Assembly (NCBI RefSeq): GCF_030068605.1
Contig: NZ_JASJOU010000004.1
Coordinates: 524,378 to 588,377, forward strand
Reading direction: 5' to 3'
Length of the DNA: 64,000 nucleotides
Origin: Xanthocytophaga agilis
Lineage (GTDB): Bacteria > Bacteroidota > Bacteroidia > Cytophagales > 172606-1
Shown here: piece by piece, positions 17,190 to 27,385 of the stretch
Numbering within the stretch: position 1 is the first letter of the stretch
How the letters are laid out: every line of letters starts with the position of its first letter
The notes under the pieces: model-generated
Seen by the model: the letters and a program-made list of their open reading frames with translations, nothing else
Told to the model about the DNA's origin: nothing
The model's database searches: none
Position numbers and translations under genes: made by a program

Positions 17190-17501
17190 TTATATTATTG
17201 AGGAGAAGTTTATGTTCCTTACTATAGGAAGGGTTATTCTTCTGAAAGCCAGCAATCAGATAGAAATACACCCATTGCAGAATGAAGTTATCGGACGATG
17301 ATTCTATTTCTGTAGGAAGCTAAAAACAGCATACAGGCTATGTTTCCAGGGGAGCGATTGAACTCCTTCTATATAGTTGTAAAGTCAGGTGATCAAGTCT
17401 GACTTTTGCTTTTATAGATGGGATTGCTCAACTCGATGCGGATATGCACTACTGTAGTCTCATTGATTTCCTGAAATAGAACTGCAATAGCTACAACTAG
17501 A
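17190..17501. other. Spacer before the PAS signalling gene
   Basis: About 310 bases with no supported feature. It lies 3' of the PAS gene (minus strand). No clear terminator hairpin was identified. Confidence 0.3.
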
Positions 17502-19508
17502 TCAATTGAATAAAGAACTTCTTTTATCAATAAATGAAGAAATGTCAATGTTGAGTGTGGTATTTTGCCTTTTTTGAAGATAATCGCAATTCAGCTCACG
17601 AATAAATTTGTCCATCTCTTCAGAGATAACATGGAGTTTTTGAGAGATTTCTTTAAGCTCCGTTTCGCCAAGTTCATTATCTATAATTAGTCTGGTCAAA
17701 CCCATTATCGATGCAATAGGCCTGCGAATTACATGGCTAAGATCAAAGATAAACTGCTCAATGGATGCAATATAATCAACCAGAGGAGTGATATCTGCAG
17801 TTGCGCCATACCATATGATTTTTCCATCCTTATTTTTTTCCGGAATTGCTTGTAGCCAGCGCCATCGTGTATGTTCTCCTACAACCATTCTATACTGGAT
17901 GCTAATAATAGTTTGTGTTCGATAAGCCTCTTTCAGCGCTTGACTAAATTTTGCTTTATCATCCACATATAGTGCTTCTATTAACTTTTCAGGCTGCTTT
18001 GAGACATCTTCAAAATCGAACGTATGATTGAATATATCAGTCCCACGATTCATAAAAAGCACTTTGAACTGTCCGCTTTCTTCTATCTCAAACATATAAG
18101 TATTCCCTGGAACCTGGCTGGTGATTTTTCGGATTAACTGTTCGCTTTGTTTAATCTTTTCTTCTGCTTCTCTTCTTTCGGTTATATCATAGTTAATAGA
18201 CAGATATTGATAGATCTTTCCGTTTTCATCTAAAAATGGGATAATGGTCGTATCGACCCAATACAAAGTATTATCTTTTGTCTTATTGCAAAATTCTCCC
18301 CTATAGGGTTTGCCATCCTGCATAGCCTTTTGCATTTCTGTAAAATAGTCAGTTGGGTAATTATCTGACCAGATAAAACTATGATGTTTACCCATCAATT
18401 CTTCCGGAGCATATTGGGTGGCTTTACAAAAGTTTTCGTTTACAAACGTGAGTTCAGCATCCACCCCTGATATACTTACGATAGCGGCAGTATCCAATGC
18501 ATACTTATAAGCCTTCAATTCCGCACTACGTTCTCTGCGTTCCAGGTCAACTTTAAGCATTTCGACCAGCATATTGATCAAACTGCGTTCTTCTTCCAGA
18601 AATGGGCCCTCATCTCTTTCAGGCATAGATTGCAGATATACAATTTCAATACTGATTTTTGTGCCTTTTGCTGTTGTCATCTCCGCCATTTGATAGAATT
18701 CGCAGGGGATATAGTTATCTGTAGTATAGGATATTGTATCCACACATACACGAGCTGCTGTCTTTGTTGGATATTGCCAGCCCAATGGCAGTATTTGAAC
18801 TATCTGGCGAAATAGCTTTTCAGTTGTTGCATCTTCATCCTGCAAGATGCGACTTACCTCATAGAGTGTTTTCAGTTCTTTTACACGTTCTTTCAGATCA
18901 TACAGTATTTCATCTTTAAGTACTTCTGCCTTTTCACGTTTTTTTATTTCCAGTTGTAAGGCAAGTAAGCTGGTACGCAGATGATTGGTAGAATAATATT
19001 GTAGAGCGAGAATAGTTCCAAAAGGAATGATATTGCTAATCCAACGACTTATCGGGGTATGCTTGACAGTGGCAACGGGCAATAAGCCTATTACTTCCAG
19101 ATAGGCTAGCAAAAAGTCTGTTCCGATTGTGAGCAAGCCAATTGCTAGTCCACCCCGCCAGCCAAGCAAGAATCCGGCAGTAAGAATGACACTCATTTGC
19201 GATATAATACCGGGTGCCATAATTCCTCCTGCTGAATAACAAGGAATGGTGACATATAACCATAGCATAAGGCTAAGTGACCAACTCGCCAGGCGTGTAT
19301 AGCCTAAATGGTTTATAATAAGGTTAAAAGCTGCTACAGCTAATGAAGTAGAAAGTAGTGTTAGCCAACGTGGTGATAAATCAGGAAAATAGAAAAAACC
19401 TATACAAACTATCATCCCTGTTACCAGTGTCCAGATAATGGCTAGTACATATACCATATAGCTCTGGAAGTCTTTTTCCTTATCAGGAACAAAGAGGAAG
19501 TTTCTCAT
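17502..19508 (-). CDS. Membrane PAS signalling protein with a histidine-kinase dimerisation helix but no ATPase domain
   Basis: A 668-residue protein. Residues ~15-190 contain six or seven hydrophobic helices (VLAIIWTLVTGMIVCIGFFY, GGLAIGLLTIGTDFLLAYL), then a coiled coil (LQLEIKKREKAEVLKDEIL), a GAF-like part (~235-345) and two PAS domains (~355-470, ~475-595; QYLSINYDITERREAEEKI, WYGATADITPLV). Near 600-625 is an H-box-like helix, FIFDLSHVIRRPIASIMGL, with a candidate phospho-His. After that only ~55 residues remain and no N, G1, F or G2 box exists, so it cannot bind ATP as a kinase. It may be phosphorylated by a partner or act by dimerisation. Such forms recur in Cytophagales. Confidence 0.8.
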   Translation of the reverse strand: MRNFLFVPDKEKDFQSYMVYVLAIIWTLVTGMIVCIGFFYFPDLSPRWLTLLSTSLAVAAFNLIINHLGYTRLASWSLSLMLWLYVTIPCYSAGGIMAPGIISQMSVILTAGFLLGWRGGLAIGLLTIGTDFLLAYLEVIGLLPVATVKHTPISRWISNIIPFGTILALQYYSTNHLRTSLLALQLEIKKREKAEVLKDEILYDLKERVKELKTLYEVSRILQDEDATTEKLFRQIVQILPLGWQYPTKTAARVCVDTISYTTDNYIPCEFYQMAEMTTAKGTKISIEIVYLQSMPERDEGPFLEEERSLINMLVEMLKVDLERRERSAELKAYKYALDTAAIVSISGVDAELTFVNENFCKATQYAPEELMGKHHSFIWSDNYPTDYFTEMQKAMQDGKPYRGEFCNKTKDNTLYWVDTTIIPFLDENGKIYQYLSINYDITERREAEEKIKQSEQLIRKITSQVPGNTYMFEIEESGQFKVLFMNRGTDIFNHTFDFEDVSKQPEKLIEALYVDDKAKFSQALKEAYRTQTIISIQYRMVVGEHTRWRWLQAIPEKNKDGKIIWYGATADITPLVDYIASIEQFIFDLSHVIRRPIASIMGLTRLIIDNELGETELKEISQKLHVISEEMDKFIRELNCDYLQKRQNTTLNIDISSFIDKRSSLFN

Positions 19509-19744
19509 AAATATGCGTTAATGTAATAACTTGTGAGTAACGCTGATTGAGTTTGAGTTTATGACAGACCTTCTTATATTTTAGCTGGAAGATGAGATAA
19601 TGTATACTATTAAAGCTGGGTATAAAATACGTTGTGTTCTAAGACGTAATCTATAGTTAGTCAACAGTTTTCATAAATTCAAGTATATTTTTAGTTATTT
19701 CATTCTAAGGAGTTGCTGGATGGAAATTCAGGCCAATCTGGTGA

Positions 19745-19976
19745 AAAATGTATAAGATTTTGCTATGTACCAATTACTCATTTCATTCTGGAATAGTACA
19801 AACAAAAGCATTTCAGCATCTTCTCCTGTCTGTTTCTTAATCAAATCTCCAAAGTAGTTAGCCAACAAATGGAGTTCTTCTGCTCAGTATGTGACTGAGG
19901 GTATCTCAATGGTTTGTGGTTGATCAGATCCAAAATAGACCGCTACTAGCTTTTCAAACCGAGATAAGATATCATG
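19745..19976 (-). pseudogene. Relic of an AraC-family transcriptional regulator
   Basis: On the minus strand one frame reads HDILSRFEKLVAVYFGSDQP, QTIEIPSVTY, a TGA stop, then AEELHLLANYFGDLIKKQTG followed by EDAEMLL. This is the inter-domain linker and first helix-turn-helix of a Bacteroidota AraC regulator, where intact relatives read roughly SVKYFADELHLSPNYFGDLIKKETG. The stop falls where an aromatic or Cys and another residue are expected. Downstream sequence degrades and the second helix-turn-helix cannot be followed, so the gene is dead. Confidence 0.6.
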
Positions 19977-21162
19977 CGTTACATGATTGTGGTGATAAAC
20001 TGTCGGTCATAAAACTATACACAATAAGTAAGTACTAACTCAATGTTGGTGGTAACTCGCTTCCCATTCGTATTAGTTATTCAGAATAGATATGCGAAGC
20101 CGTATCAGAATTGATATGTTTATAAAGAGCTTTAATAATGTCAGCTTTAGAACACAATCAAGGGTAGATTATACCTCTATTACTAACGTTTAGGTGGACA
20201 GCAAAGAAATGCTTTTAAGTGGTTCTTTTGTATTGGGTAAGATGATGAAATGTATGTGGCTTTTTCAAGAAAATAACCTTTTAGTAATATACTTACATAC
20301 ATTTTTTTCTCAAAAAACTATTAAAGATATTTGTTGTTGTTTAGCTGTGATTTTATCGGTAGTGGCTTGTGTTTTTTGAAAAGTGTTTGGGTAATCAAGA
20401 TCACTACACTAATCAACACTAGTACAGTAATGATAAACCGTCTGAGTTATTTCATACTTAGGGTCAGTTTTATGAGTTACTTAACAAAATATATGGAGTT
20501 ATTGGGGAGCTGCTTAGGTACTAAACCGAATCAGCGAAATCGACAGTTGAATAAGAAAGTAAACTTCGGGAGAGTAATTCATCTCAAATCAGAGAAGATT
20601 CGATCATGCCAGTCGAAAACTCAACAGATCAATCGTTGATTATCAAATTGCTCAACTCATTGTTTACTTTAAAAACAAAAAACAAACAACAATTTCTTGA
20701 ATACTTACTCAGTGAAGGTTGCTCAAATAATTCAATAAACGGCAACTCTTCCAATTGAAGAAAATACGAAAAATGTGAATGCTTAATTCTCTTATCAAGC
20801 CCCAACCAAAAAATATCATTGCGATTGATTGTTCAGCTATCCTGGTTCAGCTATGACTACTTCCAGTTAGTGATACTAATTTGTCTTTTCAGGAATAGTT
20901 TTCGCTAGTTCAGTCAATATTATAATCCTAAGCAGTTCAATTGCTCTTATTTTGCACCACTTGCTCAATAAAAATCAAATGTAACTCAACGTGTATCGGA
21001 GAGCTTAGAAGTCAGTGCTTTTGGGTGGATATATGTTGATGAGTTAAAAATGGATAGGAGTTTTTCTTCCATAGGAGAAGCTGCGTCCACAGATTTCCTT
21101 GCAACTATAAATTGATTAGTACAACTAACTATGAAAACCCGTTTAATTTTAATTATACATTT
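19977..21162. other. Long spacer without a recognised gene
   Basis: With the AraC relic this makes ~1.6 kb between the PAS gene and the DUF5686 gene. Three short frames (20194-20379; 20331-20639; 20606-20758, 50 codons) are present but show no family or convincing ribosome-binding site. The composition is more AT-rich than in the flanking genes. It is probably eroded DNA plus the promoters of both flanking genes. Confidence 0.35.
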
Positions 21163-23709
21163 ATGCAATTGATTTTCTGCTGGTTGAGACAACAGCTGTC
21201 AGGTTTGTTATTTTGTTTTGTCATTGTATCATTTTCTACTCTTTGTAATCCGCTGCAGGCACAATATACTATTACTGGAAAGATCACCGATGCCCAGACA
21301 GGTGACCCCATTCCATTTGCCAGCATAGCACTTAAAGGGACTACTATTGGCGTGAGTACTTCCTTTGAAGGATTTTATACTATTAAAGCCAAAAAGTTAA
21401 CAGATTCTCTCATTATCACATCCGTAGGATATACTATTAAGACAAAGTCTATTGATCCAACTCAGACAACCCAGACAATCAATATACAACTGGTTCCTTC
21501 TGTTACACAACTTATCGAGGTGGTGGTAAGTGCAGGTGAAAACCCTGCTTTTGCAATACTAAGACGGGTTAGGGAAAATCGGTTTCGGAATGATCCTAAA
21601 CGACTGGCTGCTTACCAATATGAAAGTTACAGTAAAATAGAAGTGGATGTAGATAACCTATCTGAAAAGTTTAAAAAGCGGAAAGTGGTTAAAAAGATTA
21701 CCAAGGTAATTGATGAATTTGATAAACTGGCTGGGGAGGACGGGCAGCCGGTACTACCTATGTTTTTATCTGAATCCATATCGGATGTGTACTATATAAA
21801 TTCTCCTCAACGGAAAAAGGAATATATCCGTAAAACCAAAGTATCAGGAGTAGGGGTAAAGGATGGAAGCTTTGTTTCTCAGTTGATTGGCAATTCATTT
21901 CAGAACTATAACTTTTATGAAAGCTATGTCAATATTGTCCAGAAGGATTTTGCTTCTCCCATTGGCGAAAACTGGAAAGGTGTGTATAAGTATTTTCTAG
22001 CTGATAGTCTGTGGATGGATAGCGTATTTTGCTATGAGATTGAATTTGAACCTAAGGTAGCACAGGATCTGGCTTTTACTGGTAAGATGTGGATTGATAA
22101 GAAAACCAATGCCTTATACCCCATTGATGCTACCATTGGCAAACAAGCCAACCTGAATTATATTGAAAAAATTAAAATTCAGCAGGAAATGCAGCCTACC
22201 GCCGAAGGTGCCTGGCTGCCTGCTAAAATTCGGACCACCTTCGACATTGCTGAGGTTTCTAAAAACTCAGCCGGAATGCTGGCTAAGTTATATGTATCCA
22301 ACCGAAACATGGTTGTGAATCAACCTAAACCCTTAAGCTTTTATGATTTGCCTGTAGAGATGGCCGAGGATTTTGCTGACCATACGCCACAATACTGGGA
22401 TGAAGCCCGTCATGATTCGCTTAGTGCAGAAGATCAGCAGGCATTGGCGATGATTGATTCAGTACGAGATATACCCGTAGTACGTACCTATGTACAGATA
22501 GTGGATCTGGCTGTCAATGGCTGGAAAAAGGTGGGCATACTCGATATTGGGCCCTATCTGAGTATGATTGCGTATAATCCCGTGGAAGGAGTTCGAACCC
22601 GTGTCGGCTTCCGTACCAATACTGATTTTAGTAAACGGTGGATTTTACGTGGATATATAGGGTATGGATTTTCTGATCATAAACTTAAGTATGCTGGAGA
22701 AATCAACCATATCCTATCACGTCGGCGGTGGACAGTCATCGGCATGAGTCATTCCTTTGATATTGAGCGGGTGGGTATTACACAGGAAATAATCGGAAAT
22801 AACAAACTGTTTTATGCTTTCACTCGTTTCGGTTCGCGTGGTAGTTTTTACCAGACGGAGAATAAGGTATTTGTCAAATCTGAACCCATAAAAGGAATCA
22901 TACTTTCTGCTGCATTTGTAGGAAGTCACTTTAACCCTGTAGGCTTACCTTATTACAATTTTGGCTACTATCCTGTCAATGGCGATACACATCTGAGGCA
23001 TGAATTTCAAGACAATCGCATAGAACTTGAACTACGTGTGGCTAAAAATGAGACCTATGTGATGGATGGAAATGAACGCATTACTTTAGGGACCAAACGT
23101 ACGCCTGTGCTTACTTTCCGGTATACAAAAGGTCTGAAAGGGTTTTTAGGTGGGGATTTTAGCTATGATAAATTCTCTGCTTCTGCTTTTCAGACATTAA
23201 GGGTAGGCCAGTTTGGCCGTTCTAACTATCGGCTTTCAGTAGGATATACCCCTTCACGTTTGCCTTATCCTCTTTTGTTTACACATCTGGGAGGAGGGGG
23301 TGTCCGCAATCTGCTCTATAACCGGTTTTCCTATAATATGATGGGATTCTTTGAGTTTGTCAGTGATCAGTATGCTTCGCTGATGTGGGATCATAATTTC
23401 GAAGGCTGGTTATTTAACCGCATTCCAGGTATACAAAAACTCAGATGGCGTTTGGTTGCCTCTGCCAATATTTTATACGGTGGACAGCGGTCTGAAAATA
23501 AAAATGTAGTTCCGGCAACGGATCCGGATGAAAACCGGATACTTGAATTTGGCAGGCTCAGGCCTTCTGTTCCCTATGTAGAAGTGGGATATGGCATTGA
23601 TAATATCTTCCGGGTACTTCGTATTCAAGCCTTTCACCGACTTACATACCTTAACCATCCACATGTCCATCCATTCGGAGTTAAGGCCTCTGTACATTTT
23701 CATTTTTAA
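21163..23709 (+). CDS. CarboxypepD_reg-like / DUF5686 outer-membrane protein
   Basis: The frame opens at TTG 21112, but ATG 21163 gives a signal peptide (MQLIFCWLRQQLSGLLFCF... ending LQAQ), so an 848-residue product is preferred. Residues ~45-130 form a carboxypeptidase-regulatory-like beta sandwich (YTITGKITDAQTGDPIPFAS, GFYTIKAKKL, ITSVGYTIK). The rest matches DUF5686, a large family of Bacteroidota outer-membrane proteins, with barrel-like C-terminal strands (MMGFFEFVSDQYASLMWDHN) ending KASVHFHF. The function of the family is not settled. A second barrel protein gene follows after 64 bases, so the two are likely one operon. Confidence 0.85.
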   Translation: MQLIFCWLRQQLSGLLFCFVIVSFSTLCNPLQAQYTITGKITDAQTGDPIPFASIALKGTTIGVSTSFEGFYTIKAKKLTDSLIITSVGYTIKTKSIDPTQTTQTINIQLVPSVTQLIEVVVSAGENPAFAILRRVRENRFRNDPKRLAAYQYESYSKIEVDVDNLSEKFKKRKVVKKITKVIDEFDKLAGEDGQPVLPMFLSESISDVYYINSPQRKKEYIRKTKVSGVGVKDGSFVSQLIGNSFQNYNFYESYVNIVQKDFASPIGENWKGVYKYFLADSLWMDSVFCYEIEFEPKVAQDLAFTGKMWIDKKTNALYPIDATIGKQANLNYIEKIKIQQEMQPTAEGAWLPAKIRTTFDIAEVSKNSAGMLAKLYVSNRNMVVNQPKPLSFYDLPVEMAEDFADHTPQYWDEARHDSLSAEDQQALAMIDSVRDIPVVRTYVQIVDLAVNGWKKVGILDIGPYLSMIAYNPVEGVRTRVGFRTNTDFSKRWILRGYIGYGFSDHKLKYAGEINHILSRRRWTVIGMSHSFDIERVGITQEIIGNNKLFYAFTRFGSRGSFYQTENKVFVKSEPIKGIILSAAFVGSHFNPVGLPYYNFGYYPVNGDTHLRHEFQDNRIELELRVAKNETYVMDGNERITLGTKRTPVLTFRYTKGLKGFLGGDFSYDKFSASAFQTLRVGQFGRSNYRLSVGYTPSRLPYPLLFTHLGGGGVRNLLYNRFSYNMMGFFEFVSDQYASLMWDHNFEGWLFNRIPGIQKLRWRLVASANILYGGQRSENKNVVPATDPDENRILEFGRLRPSVPYVEVGYGIDNIFRVLRIQAFHRLTYLNHPHVHPFGVKASVHFHF

Positions 23710-23773
23710 AGCAGTAGCACTACTGCTACTATACTTACAGTATGTAAAAAAGCTTTCTGAACCCGTTGAAACA

Positions 23774-24913
23774 ATGAATAAAATAGCACATATCTGCTAT
23801 CTCTGGACTGCTATTGGGTATATTTTTAGTACACTTATCTCCTTTACTTCCATTGGTACGTATGCTCAGACTGCTAAAGATACCCTTACCGAAGCAGGCA
23901 AAGATACGAACGTATTTAAACTGAAGGTTCTGCCCTTGCCTACTTTGTATTATACCCCTGAAACCAAAACGGCTTTTGGTATACTGAATTTGTTTTTATT
24001 TAGAGTCAATGCGTCGGCGCGGGTTTCTGCTGTTGATTTTTCAATTGTATATACCGAACGTAAGCAACTTCTTATTGATCCAACCTATACCATTTTTACA
24101 CACAATGAAAACTATATCATTAATGGTGGTTTTGTGTATTCAAAGTTTCCGGATTATTTTTTCGGTGTAGGAAACAACCGCATCGACCAGATACATAACA
24201 GGGAATTTATTGCTTATAAAACACTTCAATTTCATAACAGGATACTTCGAAAGATTCATAAAAGATGGTTTGCCGGATTGCAATATCAATTCTATAAAGT
24301 ATTTGATGTTCACTTTGATGCTAATTCTCAATACAATGAAGGCAATGTAACCGGATTTAACGGAAGTACTTCATCAGGTTTGGGACTGATGCTGCTTTAT
24401 GATAGTCGTGATAATGTATTGTCAGCTTCGAGAGGTGGCTATCTGGAGTTTTCCAATCTGTATTATCACTCTCTTCTGGGTGGAAATTCCCACTTTCACT
24501 CCTATAAACTTGATCTGCGTAAATATTATTCCCTCACTAAAAAGTTCACATTAGCAACACAGGTACTTGTTACCATCAATGAGGGCGAAACGCCATTTAA
24601 ACAAATGGCGCAATTAGGAGGTAACCGCACACTGAGAGGATATTATACTGGCCGGTTTCGTGATAACCATGCCTGGGTTATTCAGGGAGAGCTGCGTTAC
24701 TTTATCTGGCCCCGGTTAGGAGTAGCTGTTTTCGGAGGAGTAGGAAAGGTTGCTTCAACTCTTGGTGAGATGGATTTTGCAGATACGAAAGGTGCTGTTG
24801 GGGGAGGGATTCGGGTGAGAATGCTTCGAAAGCAGAACTTTAGTATTCGCCTGGATGTAGCTTCCGGACGAAAATCGAATGGGTTTTATGTGAGTATAGC
24901 AGAAGCATTTTAA
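23774..24913 (+). CDS. Omp85/BamA-like surface antigen (barrel only)
   Basis: The open frame extends back to 23591 inside the previous gene, but ATG 23774 (MNKIAHICYLWTAIGYI) gives a signal peptide cleaved near TYAQ, so 379 residues. The mature protein is a beta-barrel with Omp85-like features: LGLMLLYDSRDNVLSASRGG in the middle and GGNRTLRGYYTGRFRDN, the latter resembling the conserved RGY/F loop-6 motif of BamA/TamA proteins. There are no POTRA domains, as in the short bacterial surface-antigen type. It should sit in the outer membrane. Pairing with the DUF5686 gene suggests a shared envelope role, not proven. Confidence 0.8.
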   Translation: MNKIAHICYLWTAIGYIFSTLISFTSIGTYAQTAKDTLTEAGKDTNVFKLKVLPLPTLYYTPETKTAFGILNLFLFRVNASARVSAVDFSIVYTERKQLLIDPTYTIFTHNENYIINGGFVYSKFPDYFFGVGNNRIDQIHNREFIAYKTLQFHNRILRKIHKRWFAGLQYQFYKVFDVHFDANSQYNEGNVTGFNGSTSSGLGLMLLYDSRDNVLSASRGGYLEFSNLYYHSLLGGNSHFHSYKLDLRKYYSLTKKFTLATQVLVTINEGETPFKQMAQLGGNRTLRGYYTGRFRDNHAWVIQGELRYFIWPRLGVAVFGGVGKVASTLGEMDFADTKGAVGGGIRVRMLRKQNFSIRLDVASGRKSNGFYVSIAEAF

Positions 24914-25138
24914 TTGAATCTCGAATACTTGGATAAGAGGGCTTGTTCCTTTATAAAACTTTTAAAGATAAAGAGTCTTCTTAAATCATGGATGTACAGG
25001 ATGTAGAAGTGATCTAAGTACCACAACTACAGGTTGAAAAACCTCAGGTAAAGGTAGGATAGGCTCCTTCAATTTCTTACTATTTTATCAGTACAGGATA
25101 TTTTAATTGAGTAAAGCTTATGTGTCCGCCCCCAAGCC
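24914..25138. other. Convergent spacer
   Basis: About 225 bases between the barrel gene (plus) and the HEAT-repeat gene (minus). No clear terminator was found in either direction. Confidence 0.3.
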
Positions 25139-26290
25139 TTATAGCCCAAGCAATTGTTTCCATACATCTTTTTTATCTTCCAGGCCAATGCTGTTTCGCA
25201 AAGTTAGGCCAACATTGCCGATAGGAGTGCCTAAGATGGCAGAATTGGCATAGATAGCCCGTAAAATCGTTCTTTCTGGTACGCTAAGTTCGGCCAATCC
25301 CTTGGATAGATCTACTTTTCGACCTTGAAATACATACCTTAGAATAGGACTGATTTCTATTTCAGTAGTGTTGGCGCTGGCCGCTTTAATTGATTGGAGG
25401 AATGCTGGTAAAATCTGATCCAGATACCCAAACGGAAAACTGCTCAGTGAATAGACAAGCTGGAAACGTAACCAGCCTGAAAACCAGGGAAGTTCGTTGA
25501 AGAAAAGTCTATCTGTTATAGCACAATTTTGCAAGGTAGTAGTGAGTGGCTCCAATGCATCTTCATACTGTTGATGCATGGCCAGATTGAGCGCTGTGCA
25601 AATTCGGACCCTTGCATCGCCGGTCTGTTGCAATAGCTGTCGTAAAATTTCCAGACTATCCGGGTAATTGAAGGCTGTGTGGCCTAATGAATACACAAAA
25701 CTACACCGGACAAAAGAATCAGGTTCTGTCGGCAACAATTCCTGACTGATCCTGAGGGCGAATGCCATATCCAGACTTTTGTTCCGGTACGCAACTGGTC
25801 TGAAGTCTTCCGACTTGCTCAGCAGATTGGTAACTAGATACGGAGCCTGAATCCTGACTTCCTTTATAGGATCTGTCAGTAGAAATGTCAGCGAATCAAA
25901 TCCTTTCCACAATGCTTCAATGCCATCATTCACCCACGCCAGTTGTGCATCAAAGCGTGTGTAGACATCCTCATGCTGAGCCCGATAAACCATACCTTCT
26001 GAAATACTTCCCAGCAGTCTGACCAGAGTTGGTTTGCAAGACGAAGGACAGTGATCCAGAGCTGCTATCAGAAAAGGAATTGCCGCAGCGGTGGAGTCGT
26101 AGATAGTGCCCTGATGGGAGAGGGAGTTGTAAAGCTCCGAAAGAGCCTGCTCGAACACTTCTTCCCCAGATGAGAGAGTCAGCAGAATTTCCAGATTGTA
26201 GGCAACATCTTCGGCAGAGTCGTCATAAGCATGACTAAGTGTAGACCAATCAATTTGTTTTAAATCTTGTACAGAAACGTGCTTACCCAT
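25139..26290 (-). CDS. HEAT-repeat protein
   Basis: A 383-residue soluble, helix-rich protein built from HEAT-like pairs: IPFLIAALDHCPSSCKPTLV, LTFLLTDPIKEVRIQAPYLV, SLEILRQLLQQTGDARVRIC and ALEPLTTTLQNCAITD. Such solenoids are protein-binding scaffolds. There is no signal peptide or catalytic motif. It lies upstream of, and in the same direction as, the 25-kb spacer rather than in an obvious operon; the LysR gene ends ~105 bases upstream of its start and shares its direction. The partner is unknown. Confidence 0.75.
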   Translation of the reverse strand: MGKHVSVQDLKQIDWSTLSHAYDDSAEDVAYNLEILLTLSSGEEVFEQALSELYNSLSHQGTIYDSTAAAIPFLIAALDHCPSSCKPTLVRLLGSISEGMVYRAQHEDVYTRFDAQLAWVNDGIEALWKGFDSLTFLLTDPIKEVRIQAPYLVTNLLSKSEDFRPVAYRNKSLDMAFALRISQELLPTEPDSFVRCSFVYSLGHTAFNYPDSLEILRQLLQQTGDARVRICTALNLAMHQQYEDALEPLTTTLQNCAITDRLFFNELPWFSGWLRFQLVYSLSSFPFGYLDQILPAFLQSIKAASANTTEIEISPILRYVFQGRKVDLSKGLAELSVPERTILRAIYANSAILGTPIGNVGLTLRNSIGLEDKKDVWKQLLGL

Positions 26291-26395
26291 ATATCAATAG
26301 TTTATTCGAAAACCATAACTACTTATTTGATAGGACTATCTATCGCAGTTCTAGTAAAAACGACCACAGAGGCAATGAGCGATGACATAAAGATG

Positions 26396-27262
26396 TTAAG
26401 TTTTAGTCAGCATCTCATACAATTTTTTCACAGCTTTCTTTTCATAGGCATCTCTGAGAGAAACGATCATGATAGTTCGTCTCATATTTTTTCCATCAAT
26501 AGGGATACCCACTACATCAGGATCATTTACACTGGTATCACTCAATATGGTATGCCAGTTACCTGTTTTTACTATTTCAAACAGAGTAGGTATATCATTT
26601 ATTTCCATGCAAATATTCGGGGCCAGATTTTTTTGACTGAACGATTCCTCAAAAAATTGTATAGTACTGTAACCACTGAAAGGCAAAGCCAATGGAAGCT
26701 CGGCCACTTCATTAAGAGATATAGTGGTTTTGTGAGCCAATGATGATTTTTTAGCAGTCACCAGCACCATAGTTGACTTCAAAAGTGTCTGATATTTCAA
26801 ATGAGCTTCGTCGGATTTTTCATGGAATGTCAGAACAAAGTCAAAATGATGTGAGTTGAGTTTTTCAAGAAGATCTTTTGTGGTGCCAAATACCACCTGG
26901 ATTTTGATATTTGGATACTCACTGGCAAACTGTATTAATGTTTTGGCAAATAGAATTCGCATGGAGTAAATTACACCAATAGTGATTTTTCCTGTATTCA
27001 GATTTTTTAAATCCTGTAAAAGCAATAACCCTTCATTTGCTTTATTTATACTCTGCAACGCATATTCACTAAACAGATTACCAGCTTCGGTGAGTTTAAT
27101 TCTTTTTCCGATACGGTCAAATAAAGGAACATTTAGTTCATCCTCGAGTTGCTTGATTTGCTGTGACAAGGTGCTTTGACTGATATTCAAAGCTTTTGCA
27201 GCTTCCGTAAAGTTTAATAACTCTTTGGCTTTTAAAAAATAGTTGAGCTGTCTTAATTCCAT
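26396..27262 (-). CDS. LysR-family transcriptional regulator
   Basis: A 288-residue regulator. The N-terminal winged helix-turn-helix is textbook: MELRQLNYFLKAKELLNFTE, then ALNISQSTLSQQIKQLEDEL and LFDRIGKRIKLTEAG. The C-terminal ~195 residues form the periplasmic-binding-like effector domain (GKITIGVIYSMRILFAKTL, LALPFSGYSTIQFFEES). Regulators of this family bind T-N11-A sites and usually control a divergent gene. Here the divergent gene is an EthD-like protein 123 bases away, and a TCGAT-N7-ATCGA site lies between them. The inducer is unknown. Confidence 0.88.
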   Translation of the reverse strand: MELRQLNYFLKAKELLNFTEAAKALNISQSTLSQQIKQLEDELNVPLFDRIGKRIKLTEAGNLFSEYALQSINKANEGLLLLQDLKNLNTGKITIGVIYSMRILFAKTLIQFASEYPNIKIQVVFGTTKDLLEKLNSHHFDFVLTFHEKSDEAHLKYQTLLKSTMVLVTAKKSSLAHKTTISLNEVAELPLALPFSGYSTIQFFEESFSQKNLAPNICMEINDIPTLFEIVKTGNWHTILSDTSVNDPDVVGIPIDGKNMRRTIMIVSLRDAYEKKAVKKLYEMLTKT

Positions 27263-27280
27263 AGTTCTAAATCGGTTTTT

Positions 27281-27297
27281 TCGATTGTTTTCATCGA
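27281..27297. promoter_or_regulatory. Candidate LysR-binding site
   Basis: TCGAT-N7-ATCGA is a perfect dyad fitting the T-N11-A consensus of LysR regulators. It lies 19 bases upstream of the LysR start and ~90 bases upstream of the divergent EthD-like gene, a usual position for autoregulation and divergent activation. Confidence 0.55.
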
Positions 27298-27385
27298 ATA
27301 ATAACGTTTTGTGAATAAAGGCAATATTTTAATATTTACGTAACAATACTCATATCTACCATTTTACCACTTAAATAAACAACTT

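Noticed and set aside
20331..20639. 102-codon plus-strand frame
   Set aside because: Composition is that of AT-rich spacer; there is no domain, no signal peptide pattern and no convincing start.
23591..23773. Upstream extension of the BamA-like gene
   Set aside because: It overlaps the DUF5686 gene end and would put the signal peptide in the middle of the protein.
26267..26743. 158-codon plus-strand frame
   Set aside because: It lies antisense within the LysR gene, whose family match is clear.
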